Below are positions 53,076 through 62,078 of a DNA stretch of 64,000 nt, one piece after another. This DNA is from Bacteroidota bacterium. GTDB lineage: Bacteria; Bacteroidota; Bacteroidia; Chitinophagales; Chitinophagaceae. Position numbers and translations under genes: made by a program. Below the pieces are notes generated by a model. It saw only the letters and a list, made by a program, of their open reading frames with translations. It was not told the DNA's origin and ran no database searches. The stretch spans positions 248,001-312,000 of the forward strand of contig JAEWHC010000008.1 of NCBI GenBank assembly GCA_023387985.1. The letters run 5' to 3'. How positions within the stretch are numbered: the stretch's first letter is position 1; each line of letters starts with the position of its first letter.

Positions 53076-54884
53076 ATGTGCGGCATTGCGGGCATCATCG
53101 ACTTTTCCGGTAAGCCGGTCAGCCAGCAGGAGCTGGAAAAAATGGCAACGGCTATGCAACACCGGGGCCCCGATGGCAAAGGCTTCTGGATAAAGGACCA
53201 TATGGGCTTCGCACACCGGCGGTTGCGCATTTTTGACCTTGACAAACGCTCTGATCAACCTTTCTCGGGCTGGGGGAAGACCATGGTGTACAATGGCGCC
53301 ATTTATAATTTCCGTGAATTGCGCCTGCAGTTGAAAGAACTGGGATACCATTTTACTACGGATGGAGATACCGAAGTTTTACTTGCCGGATTTGATGCCT
53401 GGGGAGAAGCTTTGTTGGAGAAGCTGAATGGCATGTGGGCTTTTGCCATTTACGATTCGTCCAAAAAACAGGTTTTCTTCAGCCGCGACCGTTTTGGCGA
53501 AAAACCATTGTATTATCTCCACACCACTAAGCGTTTAGTATTTGCTTCCACCATCACCGCAATTGGCACCCAAATTTCCCTCGATGCTAATGAAACGCCC
53601 GTACTGCAATACCTCTGCTTCGAACAATGTGAATTTCCGGAAAATACATTTTTCAAAAACATAAAAAAAATTCCTGCGGGCCACAATGCCCGTTTGGATC
53701 TGGAAACCGGTGACTTCCATCTGACACCTTTTTATTCGATCCCAAAACATGATCTTAAGAGCATCACTGAAACAGAGGCGGTTGCAACTTTGGAAAAGCT
53801 CCTGGAAAAAACCGTTGCCGAAAGATTGATCACAGATGTTCCTTTGGGCAGTTGCCTAAGCGGCGGAATTGATAGTTCGGCTTTGGTATATTATGCAGAC
53901 CGGTTGCTAGGTCAGGAAACAAAAAGCCGGTTTCAAACCGTGACCGCGATTGCGGATGACCCGGCGGTGAATGAAAAACGATTTGCCGAGGCGATGATAT
54001 CCAAAACTGGAATAAAGGGACATTTTACTGAACCCAGCAATTCAACATTTCCTGAAGATTTTGAAAAAATGCTCTCCATGCAGGAAGAGCCGATTTTAAA
54101 TGTAAGCCCTTACATGCAATACATCACCATGCGGGCTGCAAGTAAAAACGGACTAAAGGTCATGCTTGACGGCCAAAGCGCGGATGAATTGTTCCTGGGT
54201 TACCTGCCGCACCTAGCCTGGTTTTTTGAAGGCCTCAGCAGCGCCGAAAAAATGCGTATGGCACCGGCAATTAAGAAAAAAAACGCGTTGAGCTGGATGC
54301 AGTTCACTACGCTCGTGCTTTATCACAACAATCTTCGTTTAAAAAGATTCCGCCAGTTGAAGAAGTGGTCTGGTCTCCGGCGGGAAGCAAGACAATTGCT
54401 CCAGCATATGGCCGATATTGAATTACAGGAAAAACCCTCTTCAATTTTCGATCGTCAGCAGCACGAAATCACGAAAGGTGCTCTTCCATTCCTCCTACGA
54501 TGCGAAGACAAGAATGCCATGGCTTTTGGCGTGGAAACCCGCCTGCCTTTTTTAGATGAACCCCTGGTGGATTTCGCAATGAATCTTCCTGCGGATCTGA
54601 AAATTCATTCAGGCTGGACAAAGTATATTTTGAGGCAAACACTAAATCATAAAATTCCTGAAACCATTGTCTGGCGGAAAAAGAAGATTGGTTTCGCTGC
54701 GCCGGTCAGCCTGGAAGAAAAAGTTACAGGTCATTTTGCTCCCTTGATTGCTGCAAGTCCGCTGATCAACCGGCTCATGCCCGGCATCGATTTAAAGCAA
54801 CTGGATACAGGGCAAATTCTCCGGTTGACAGTGCTGGCTATCTGGGAAAATCAAATGTTTAACCAGCCTACCGTAAGCTGGTGA
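53076..54884 (+). CDS. AsnB-like asparagine synthetase (first copy)
   Basis: A 602-residue glutamine-dependent amidotransferase of the AsnB family. The glutaminase half has Cys2 in MCGIAGIIDF, the RGPDG motif, and HRRLRIFDL; the synthetase half has the PP-loop SCLSGGIDSSALV and ends with the ETRLPFLDEPLVDFA block. In polysaccharide loci such enzymes commonly amidate uronic acids rather than making free asparagine, for example WbpS-like proteins. The position between the exporter and the Wzz-like gene favours sugar modification (inference). Confidence 0.9.
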   Translation: MCGIAGIIDFSGKPVSQQELEKMATAMQHRGPDGKGFWIKDHMGFAHRRLRIFDLDKRSDQPFSGWGKTMVYNGAIYNFRELRLQLKELGYHFTTDGDTEVLLAGFDAWGEALLEKLNGMWAFAIYDSSKKQVFFSRDRFGEKPLYYLHTTKRLVFASTITAIGTQISLDANETPVLQYLCFEQCEFPENTFFKNIKKIPAGHNARLDLETGDFHLTPFYSIPKHDLKSITETEAVATLEKLLEKTVAERLITDVPLGSCLSGGIDSSALVYYADRLLGQETKSRFQTVTAIADDPAVNEKRFAEAMISKTGIKGHFTEPSNSTFPEDFEKMLSMQEEPILNVSPYMQYITMRAASKNGLKVMLDGQSADELFLGYLPHLAWFFEGLSSAEKMRMAPAIKKKNALSWMQFTTLVLYHNNLRLKRFRQLKKWSGLRREARQLLQHMADIELQEKPSSIFDRQQHEITKGALPFLLRCEDKNAMAFGVETRLPFLDEPLVDFAMNLPADLKIHSGWTKYILRQTLNHKIPETIVWRKKKIGFAAPVSLEEKVTGHFAPLIAASPLINRLMPGIDLKQLDTGQILRLTVLAIWENQMFNQPTVSW

Positions 54885-54932
54885 ATCTCTTTTGCTGCCT
54901 TGGCCGGCAAAAACTGAAACTTTCTAAATACT

Positions 54933-54940
54933 TACTTTCG
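54933..54940 (+). promoter_or_regulatory. candidate -7 element before Wzz-like gene
   Basis: TACTTTCG, one mismatch from TAnnTTTG and a form often seen in Bacteroidota, about 30 bases before the ATG at 54972. No convincing -33 element. It may allow transcription of wzz onwards separately from the upstream part. Confidence 0.3.
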
Positions 54941-54971
54941 CAATCGACATCTCTAAATTGAAATTCAAACC

Positions 54972-56081
54972 ATGCAACAGGAAGAGCAATACAAAGAAAT
55001 CGGGTTAAGGGAAATGATCAATGCCCTTGGGGCGTTTTCCCGTTTTGTACTTCAGAAATGGTGGATCATTCTACCACTGGGGCTCCTGGGAGGTTTGGGG
55101 GGCATTTATTATGCCTGGAAGCAAAAACCAAAATACGAATCTATGCTGAGCTTTGCCCTGGATGATAAAACCGCCGGTGTAGGCGGAGCGCTTAGCCTGG
55201 CCAGTGAACTCGGTTTTGGCGGAGGCGGAGGACGCGATGTTTTTGCCGGGGAGAACATTACAGTAATTCTCAACAGCCGGAGAATTATTGAAGGCGTCCT
55301 GCTGATGAATGATACGCTTGATGGTAAAGTGCAAACCATGGCCGGCTACTGGATAAACATACACAAGAACATGGATAACCATGACGAACCCGGCTTATCC
55401 CGGATGAAACAGGTGAGTTTTCCGCCGGGAATGGACCGGTCTCAATTCAGTTATTTGCAGGACAGTGTACTTTACGCCATCTATGACGGATTCAGCAAAT
55501 CACATCTGAAAGTTTCCAAACCCGACCGCCGCCTCAATTACTATGAAGTGCGCTTCACCGGGCCAGATGAACGCTTTTCAAAAATCTTCGTTGAAAAGCT
55601 GGTTACTGAAACCCGCCAGTTTTATACAGAATTGCGCAGCGCTAAATCCCGCGATGCCCTGGCCGTGCTGGAAAACCGGGTGGCTGCATTAAAAGGTACG
55701 GCACGTGGGGCCATATCTTCCCAGGCCGCGGTGCAGGATGCCAACATCAACCCGGCTTTTGCCCGTGCCAATGCTTCGGTTGCTCAAAGCCAGATCGATA
55801 TCAACGCTTATGGCAAAGCCTACGAAGAATTGTTTAAGATGATGGAAATGGCGAGGTATCAGTACCTGAATGATATCCCCTTGCTGCAGGTTATTGATGA
55901 GCCGCATTACCCAATGAAAAAGATAAAGCTGGGCCGTAAAAAGGCCGGCATTATTGGTGGTTTAATATTGGGGGGCCTCGGCTTCCTGATCGTAGCATTC
56001 CTATGGGTTAGAAAAAAATACCAGTCGTCAATGGTTTCCTCCAGCTCAACGAATGCCGCAAACTATAAAGCGGCTCCCTAA
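54972..56081 (+). CDS. Wzz/GumC-like chain-length determinant protein
   Basis: A 369-residue polysaccharide copolymerase. It has the N-terminal membrane segment (KWWIILPLGLLGGLGGIYYA, about 29-48), a large periplasmic domain with a long helical part (RDALAVLENRVAALKGTARG), and the C-terminal segment AGIIGGLILGGLGFLIVAFL. The pattern matches Wzz-type proteins that control chain length; no C-terminal kinase domain is fused. It precedes a Wzy-like membrane protein by 11 bp. Confidence 0.88.
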   Translation: MQQEEQYKEIGLREMINALGAFSRFVLQKWWIILPLGLLGGLGGIYYAWKQKPKYESMLSFALDDKTAGVGGALSLASELGFGGGGGRDVFAGENITVILNSRRIIEGVLLMNDTLDGKVQTMAGYWINIHKNMDNHDEPGLSRMKQVSFPPGMDRSQFSYLQDSVLYAIYDGFSKSHLKVSKPDRRLNYYEVRFTGPDERFSKIFVEKLVTETRQFYTELRSAKSRDALAVLENRVAALKGTARGAISSQAAVQDANINPAFARANASVAQSQIDINAYGKAYEELFKMMEMARYQYLNDIPLLQVIDEPHYPMKKIKLGRKKAGIIGGLILGGLGFLIVAFLWVRKKYQSSMVSSSSTNAANYKAAP

Positions 56082-56092
56082 ATGCCAACCAG

Positions 56093-57277
56093 ATGATACG
56101 TAAACTCCTTGGCCTCCCTCATTTCTGGAGAACACTGGACAACGATTCAAAATGGATCTGGCGGTTCTATTTCCTGTTGAGGCTGGCCAGTACGTTTTAC
56201 GCATATTTTGTGGTTTCTCAAATGACCCAGTTGGGGGATACTGCCCGCTACCTTGACCATACGGTGAGGGCGCTATTGGATGAGGAAGGGATCTATGATG
56301 CACTGAGCACAGAAATAACCGATATTTTGGGCAATGCGGCAGCGGCAGTATTTGGCAAAGTACTGGCCAACCTGCCGTTCAATTTTGTAGCCACCTTTGG
56401 AATTTATTACTCAGTCAACAAACTGAAACCACCACCCCATATCCTGGTATTCATATTGTTCCTGTTGTCTATGCATTCATTTGCAACGTGGACTACAGTA
56501 GCTTCCAAAGAAGCCATTACAGTGTTTGGAATGGGAATGGTCGCGGGTTACCTGATTGATTTTGACAAGCGGGCCAGGCAAATCCCTACCTTACTGGAAC
56601 TTTTGGGTTTGACAATTGTGATTATATACAAACCCCAGTATATGGCAGCCATTGTACATATCTGGTTCTTTTTGCTCGTGGCCCGGACAAAAAGCAAAGA
56701 AATGGTGCTGGGGTTCGCATTCCTGGTTTTATTGATCGATATCGGCTTCATCTGGTATTTCAGGCAACTCATCAATGATCTGTCTTTGATTTTATATATC
56801 AATTTTGAAGATGGGGGCAGTTCAAGAACCGATTTCTGGCAAAACGATTACGACGTGTTCAGGAAAGCGCCTTACGGTATGCTTATAGCATTTTGGGGCC
56901 CGACATTTGCGCAGATCCTGGAAGGCAAATGGACAATGGCATTCGCTTATGCAGAAAGCCTGACCATTGCAATGCTCCTGCTTGGCATGTTGGTGTATCT
57001 TGTTGTAAACTTCAGATATCGTTTCGTATTTATCTATTCCGGCATCGTACTGTTTTTTGGGTGGACCTGGTTGCTGGCCGTACACTATCTTTCCGGCGCA
57101 CTCAATGCCGGTTCCGCATTGCGATACCGTGAAAACTTTTTTGCGTTTTTTGTAGTGTTGCTGGTTTGGGTGTATATGAAATATAAAAGTCAGTTTATTG
57201 GTTCATTCGGTTCATTAGGCATCCGCAAACCATGGCAATACAATTTATCTTCAATTGGGAAAACGACAAAACCATAA
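56093..57277 (+). CDS. Wzy-like polymerase candidate membrane protein
   Basis: A 394-residue membrane protein with about 9-11 hydrophobic segments (RFYFLLRLASTFYAYFVV, LVFILFLLSMHSFATW, LLGLTIVIIYKPQYMAAIVH, MLLLGMLVYLVVNFRYRFVF and others) and a large loop with TDFWQNDYDVFRKAPYGM. It has no recognisable sequence family but its position between Wzz and the flippase fits the highly divergent polysaccharide polymerase (Wzy). ATG at 56093 overlaps nothing. Function is inference. Confidence 0.6.
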   Translation: MIRKLLGLPHFWRTLDNDSKWIWRFYFLLRLASTFYAYFVVSQMTQLGDTARYLDHTVRALLDEEGIYDALSTEITDILGNAAAAVFGKVLANLPFNFVATFGIYYSVNKLKPPPHILVFILFLLSMHSFATWTTVASKEAITVFGMGMVAGYLIDFDKRARQIPTLLELLGLTIVIIYKPQYMAAIVHIWFFLLVARTKSKEMVLGFAFLVLLIDIGFIWYFRQLINDLSLILYINFEDGGSSRTDFWQNDYDVFRKAPYGMLIAFWGPTFAQILEGKWTMAFAYAESLTIAMLLLGMLVYLVVNFRYRFVFIYSGIVLFFGWTWLLAVHYLSGALNAGSALRYRENFFAFFVVLLVWVYMKYKSQFIGSFGSLGIRKPWQYNLSSIGKTTKP

Positions 57278-57361
57278 AACCCAACCGGTTTAATAATCAA
57301 CTTATATGAGCACTCATTTTTTCTTTCCCGACCGGACGTTTAAAGTTGTACTTTTTTACCC

Positions 57362-58627
57362 ATGAAAGGCTCAAAAGTTTTTGCTTCAATTGGTGCATTG
57401 GCCGCATTAAACTTTGCGCTGGTTTTCGTTTTTCAATGGTACCTGCTCGTTTACTTTGGTGCCGGGGCACAAACCGACATATTTTTTGGCACGCTGGCAG
57501 CTCCACAGTTCATCTTTCTGGTATTGTCCGGTTCTTTATCCCTGGTATTGATTCCCATACTATCCCCACTGAAGGGAGAAAAATTTAAAAAAGAATCGTG
57601 GAATTACTTTAATCTGATCACCGTATTGTTTGTGGGAATCGGCACGATCGGATTTTTTACTGTCCAATACTGGGTGCCGCTTTTGTTGCCAGGGTTTACC
57701 GGTGATACGCTGAGTACCGCCATTGCAGTAAGCCGAATTCAATTGGTGAGTATGGTATTAAACGCATCATTAAGCGTATTGCTGGCCGTACATTTTTCAA
57801 GGGAAAACTATGTGCGAATTGAAGCAAGTGGTGCTGCAGCAAATTTTATTTCATTAGTAATATTATATTTTACCATTGAAAAAATGGGAATTTTTGCGGC
57901 GGTATGGGCGACCACCGCACGCATTGCGGCTCAGCTATTCTACCTGATGCCAATTTTAGGACGATTCCGGTGGATCAATAAGCGGAATTCTACTTTCCCG
58001 GTGACCATGCAGAAATTAAAGCCGCTTTTGCTGGGAAGCATTTATTACAGAACAGATACTCTTGTTGATCGCTACCTGACTTCGAGGTTGCCAGCAGGGG
58101 ATCTGACGCTATTCAATTTTGCCCAGCAAATTTACGGGGCAGTAAATTCCATTGTGGTCAAAATATTTATCAATACAATGGTTCCGCCTATGGCGAAGGC
58201 TTACAATGTGCATGACATGGTAACCTTCAGGAAGCTTTTTGCCAACAGGTTGAAATGGATTGCTGTGGTTATGATTGCCTCTGCTTTGTTTATTGTATTT
58301 CTGGGCAAGCCCACGCTTGAATTTTTACTTACATATCGAAACCTGAGTTCAGCAAGTATTGAGCGATTGTGGTGGCTGCTCATCTTGTTATTTGGGCTGT
58401 TTGCGGGCGGCGTTTTAGGTTCACTGTCCAATTCCACTTTCTTTGCTTCACTGGACACCAGGACGCCAACGGTCGCCAGCGCGGTTTTATTTACGATCTA
58501 TCTTCCGGTCAAAGTGTTCTGCTTTTGGCAGTATGGTATTAAAGGATTGGCCATCTCAATTTCTATTTACCAACTGGTTAATTTTGCTTTGCATTATTAC
58601 TTTTTACGAAAGCATAAAAAGGTCTGA
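57362..58627 (+). CDS. Wzx/MurJ-like lipid-linked oligosaccharide flippase
   Basis: A 421-residue membrane protein with about 12-14 predicted segments, of the MOP superfamily (MurJ/Wzx). Signatures are near the N-terminus (YLLVYFGAGAQTDIFFGTLA), the helix LVLSGSLSLVLIPIL, and IYYRTDTLVDRYLTSRLPAG (about 223-242). It should flip the lipid-linked repeat unit across the inner membrane. Because it resembles MurJ in the first half, a cell-wall role cannot be excluded, but location in the locus favours polysaccharide export. Confidence 0.85.
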   Translation: MKGSKVFASIGALAALNFALVFVFQWYLLVYFGAGAQTDIFFGTLAAPQFIFLVLSGSLSLVLIPILSPLKGEKFKKESWNYFNLITVLFVGIGTIGFFTVQYWVPLLLPGFTGDTLSTAIAVSRIQLVSMVLNASLSVLLAVHFSRENYVRIEASGAAANFISLVILYFTIEKMGIFAAVWATTARIAAQLFYLMPILGRFRWINKRNSTFPVTMQKLKPLLLGSIYYRTDTLVDRYLTSRLPAGDLTLFNFAQQIYGAVNSIVVKIFINTMVPPMAKAYNVHDMVTFRKLFANRLKWIAVVMIASALFIVFLGKPTLEFLLTYRNLSSASIERLWWLLILLFGLFAGGVLGSLSNSTFFASLDTRTPTVASAVLFTIYLPVKVFCFWQYGIKGLAISISIYQLVNFALHYYFLRKHKKV

Positions 58628-58715
58628 TCAAGCAGGCCCTCACTACCAATAAAAATCCGACAACCTCAACAATGTATCAGTAACAATGTAAATGGGTTTT
58701 ATTTAGCACATTATC

Positions 58716-59837
58716 ATGGCCTCAAACTCGAAAACCAAAATTCTGTTTGTTATTCATACACTTGAAGCGGGTGGCGCTCAGAAGGTGTTGACCATTGTAG
58801 CGAACCACCTGGACGCTGAGCTGTTTGATGTTACTATTTGCTGCCTGCAAAGTACAGGTGGTTTGCAATATTTACTCGATGGCCGGGTATCTGTATTGAA
58901 CCTTGGATACAAGCGCACTTACCGGGCTTTGTGGGGTTTGCGCAAGGTTATCCGTGAAGGGAATTATTCGATTGTGGTTAGCTGGATATCTTATATCAAT
59001 GCCTTTTTAGCCGCGTTCAGGTGGATAATGCCGAAGACAATATTGCTGGGCAGAGAATCCTCCCTGCCATCTAAAATGCTGGTAAGCCAGGTGGATTACC
59101 CTTCCATTTTCAGGATACTGTATAAGTCCTATAAAAACCTGGATGGCATCATTTGCCAATCCGTTGCCATGAAAGAGGACTTAATCCGGAATTTCTCGGT
59201 TGACAAAAACAAGATTGAAATAATCAATAACCCGGTATGGCTTCCCGATACGCCGGGCTCCATGGATAAAGAAACCAAAAAATTCCTGGATAGGGATGGA
59301 AAGCTGCTCTTGTATGTGGGCCGGTTTTCCGGGGAAAAGCGGGCGCATCTGTTGGTGGAGGTGCTTGGGGAACTTCCGGAAAATTACAGGCTCCTGCTTA
59401 TAGGACAAGGGCCCGAAGCCGCAAAGGTGGAACAATCCATCCGGGATACGGCGGTTTCCAACAAGGTGCTTGTCTTGGAAAATTGCACAAACCCGAAAAT
59501 GTTTTACTATGCTGCGGACTGCCTGGTATTAAGTTCTGAATTTGAAGGCTATCCCAATGTCCTTCTCGAAGCAGGAGCTTGCGGCTGCCCGGCGGTGGTC
59601 TATAAAACCGAAGGCGGGGCTAAGGAAATCATTAATGGCCGGAACGGTATTTACCTGGAACCGTCGCGGGAAGTAGGTTTAGCTGATTTTGCTGCAGCGA
59701 TTGAAAAAGCATGTTCAGGCCATTTTGACAGGGAAGCCATCCGGCAAGAAACGGCGGACAAATTTGGGGTAGACAAGATTCTGCCTAAATATGAAAAGTA
59801 TTTTTTGCAATGGTTTCCTACAGGAAAAACTTCGTGA
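58716..59837 (+). CDS. GT4-type glycosyltransferase
   Basis: A 373-residue glycosyltransferase of the GT4/GT-B fold. The N-terminus has ILFVIHTLEAGGAQKVLTIV with the GGAQ motif, the middle has LLYVGRFSGEKRAHLLVE, and the C-terminal half ends SSEFEGYPNVLLEAGACGCP, with the donor-binding E-x7-E pair. It is predicted to add a sugar to the repeat unit on the cytoplasmic face; donor and acceptor are unknown. It is the last strongly grouped gene on the plus strand before the methyltransferase. Confidence 0.92.
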   Translation: MASNSKTKILFVIHTLEAGGAQKVLTIVANHLDAELFDVTICCLQSTGGLQYLLDGRVSVLNLGYKRTYRALWGLRKVIREGNYSIVVSWISYINAFLAAFRWIMPKTILLGRESSLPSKMLVSQVDYPSIFRILYKSYKNLDGIICQSVAMKEDLIRNFSVDKNKIEIINNPVWLPDTPGSMDKETKKFLDRDGKLLLYVGRFSGEKRAHLLVEVLGELPENYRLLLIGQGPEAAKVEQSIRDTAVSNKVLVLENCTNPKMFYYAADCLVLSSEFEGYPNVLLEAGACGCPAVVYKTEGGAKEIINGRNGIYLEPSREVGLADFAAAIEKACSGHFDREAIRQETADKFGVDKILPKYEKYFLQWFPTGKTS

Positions 59838-59957
59838 AACTCGGCTTTTCTTGCAGAGCACAAAGTAGATTTCTCCTTCTTTATGGCGGCATCACAACCC
59901 TGAAACGCTTTCTTCCTCATCCAATGTCTGCATCCTGAAGGTTCTCTGATTTATCTA

Positions 59958-59965
59958 TAGATTTG
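59958..59965 (+). promoter_or_regulatory. candidate -7 promoter element of methyltransferase gene
   Basis: TAGATTTG, an exact TAnnTTTG match, 22 bases before the ATG at 59988. The -33 region is weak. Confidence 0.35.
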
Positions 59966-59987
59966 CACACATTTCAAAAAGCGCGAT

Positions 59988-60815
59988 ATGGAAAAATCTT
60001 TTGAATCCCAGACAAAATCCGGAGAGCGGTTCAGATTTGGGAGCAATTGGGCTTCGTTTTTAAAAAATCTCAGCCCGGATAAGCTCGGGATCGCGCAAGA
60101 GTCCTTAAAAGAGATGCTTGGCCTGGAAGACCTTAAAGGGAAAAGTTTTTTGGATATTGGTAACGGCAGCGGACTTTTCAGCCTTGCAGCAAGGCAATTG
60201 GGTGCAACCGTTCATTCTTTTGATTTTGATCCTGATTCTGTTCAATGTGCCCTGGAACTCAGGGACCGGTTCTTTAAAGGTGATCCGCATTGGGTTATTG
60301 AGCGGGGAAGCGCGCTTGATGCACAATTTCTGGCGGGTCTTCCAAAGTTTGATATTGTTTATTCCTGGGGAGTGCTGCACCATACAGGCAACATGAATCT
60401 GGCTTTAGAAAATGCGATGATTCCGGTGAAACCAAAGGGCCAACTCTTTATATCAATTTACAATGATCAGGGGTGGGTATCAAAATTCTGGTTGGGCGTA
60501 AAGAAAGCATATAATGCCAATGCCCTTTCAAGGTCGGTGGTATGGAATGCGGCATCATTTGCGTTTGTGGCCGGAGCAGGAGCGATGGATTTGGTAAGGC
60601 TCAGAAACCCGCTGTCGCGGTACAGCGTGTATAAGGAAAACAGGGGCATGTCGTTATTGCATGATTGGAAAGACTGGGTTGGCGGATTGCCATACGAGTT
60701 TGCGAGTCCCGGGTACATCAAAAATTTTTATGCATCACGCGGCTTTAAGTTACAGAAACTGAAAACCTGCAAAGGTTATGGCTGCAATGAATTTGTTTTC
60801 CAGAGGGATTTCTGA
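59988..60815 (+). CDS. class I SAM-dependent methyltransferase
   Basis: A 275-residue methyltransferase. Motif I is FLDIGNGSGLFSLAARQLGA (about 54-73), unusual in having Asn-Gly-Ser in place of GxGxG; SFDFDPDSV is the following acidic motif, and FDIVYSWGVLHHTGNM marks the post-motif region. The C-terminal part resembles O-methyltransferases found in glycan gene clusters. It may methylate a sugar of the polysaccharide (inference). Convergent with the following glycosyltransferase. Confidence 0.88.
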   Translation: MEKSFESQTKSGERFRFGSNWASFLKNLSPDKLGIAQESLKEMLGLEDLKGKSFLDIGNGSGLFSLAARQLGATVHSFDFDPDSVQCALELRDRFFKGDPHWVIERGSALDAQFLAGLPKFDIVYSWGVLHHTGNMNLALENAMIPVKPKGQLFISIYNDQGWVSKFWLGVKKAYNANALSRSVVWNAASFAFVAGAGAMDLVRLRNPLSRYSVYKENRGMSLLHDWKDWVGGLPYEFASPGYIKNFYASRGFKLQKLKTCKGYGCNEFVFQRDF

Positions 60816-60833
60816 TCCCATGGGTTTTCGGGG

Positions 60834-62078
60834 CTATTTGCGGCTGCTGCCCAGGAAGGTTTCCCAAAGCCGCTCTGCATGTGCAAGGTTGTACTGCTGC
60901 ACTGATGATTTTGCTGATGCGCTCATTTCTGAAAGGACAGGTCCATCGGCAAGAATGCTTTTCAATTCCTTCACCCAGATTTGCTCCACTTGATCCAATT
61001 CTGCGGGAAGGTGAAAGGAATTTCTAAAAACCGGCATCAATATCCCTGCTTTATGATGTTGGGGTTGCGTGATTTTTCTTGGGCAATTTTGTGCTATTCC
61101 GGTAATAATCTCACATGGACCCGTTTTGCAGTTGGTGGATATCACCGGGGTGCCACAGGCCAACGCTTCGACTAGCGCATTGGGCAGTCCTTCATAATAC
61201 GAGGTTAACGCAAAAATGGCAGCTTTTCCAAAGAACCAAAATGGATTTTGCTGAAAACCGGGGAAATAAACATCATGAACCTTGGACGGATCCGTGTTTC
61301 CGGAGACCCATACCTTTAAGCCCAACGATTGGCATAGTGCAATTAAATCTGCTTTCAGTTCGCCTTCGCCTAAAATGCAAAGTTTTAATGTTGGATCGGA
61401 CTTTTTTAGTTCGGAAAAAATGCGGATCAAATGTTTCTGTCCTTTCTGTTCATTTAATCTTCCAGCATTAATTAAAAAAAGATATTCATTGAACAACCCA
61501 TTAAACTTCGGGTTTGGAATTTGCGATGCTGATGCAATTTTATCCAAATCAAATGCATTTGGGATAACCTGGATCTTCTCGACCAAAAACGGAAATGCCC
61601 TTTCAAGTTCATGAGCGCCTTCATAAGAGTTGATCACTACATGGTCTGCTATTGAAAATATCCGGCTCAATTGCCACCTGGAGAACCCGCTCCTATCAGT
61701 TTTTTTGTGCGCAAATGGGCTGACGCGGATGCTGATGGTAAGTTTACAACCATAAAGCAATTTACATATGACCCCGGTGATAACCGAAAGTTGAAGAAAA
61801 CAGATCAGGTGGGTGTTTTTACCCAGGCCATTTGCTTTCAAGCCCCGGATAGTCCGTGTCATTTGTTTTACCTTATGGGCTTTTGAGGGGCCCGGTTTCA
61901 GGTTGGTTAAAACAGTGATCTTTTCATGCCGTACTTCGTAATCAATTACGGGTTCGATGCAAAAAACCCGGTCTACAAAAGGAAAATCTGCCAGGTAAGC
62001 GGCTTGACGCTCGGCTCCGCCCCCAACCAGGGAATTGATCAATACCCAGTTTTTTATCCCATCCACTCTTTGTACCAC
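60834..62078 (-). CDS. GT4-type glycosyltransferase (minus strand)
   Basis: A 414-residue GT4 enzyme: LINSLVGGGAERQAAYLADF at the start (GGAER motif), FLINAGRLNEQKGQKHLIRI, and LTSYYEGLPNALVEALACGTP with the E-x7-E donor motif, followed by VISTNCKTGPCEII. The start is GTG at 62078 and overlaps the end of the second asnB gene by 25 bases; GTG at 62066 is an alternative. The overlap suggests co-translation with asnB. It runs against the plus-strand genes. Confidence 0.92.
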   Translation of the reverse strand: MVQRVDGIKNWVLINSLVGGGAERQAAYLADFPFVDRVFCIEPVIDYEVRHEKITVLTNLKPGPSKAHKVKQMTRTIRGLKANGLGKNTHLICFLQLSVITGVICKLLYGCKLTISIRVSPFAHKKTDRSGFSRWQLSRIFSIADHVVINSYEGAHELERAFPFLVEKIQVIPNAFDLDKIASASQIPNPKFNGLFNEYLFLINAGRLNEQKGQKHLIRIFSELKKSDPTLKLCILGEGELKADLIALCQSLGLKVWVSGNTDPSKVHDVYFPGFQQNPFWFFGKAAIFALTSYYEGLPNALVEALACGTPVISTNCKTGPCEIITGIAQNCPRKITQPQHHKAGILMPVFRNSFHLPAELDQVEQIWVKELKSILADGPVLSEMSASAKSSVQQYNLAHAERLWETFLGSSRK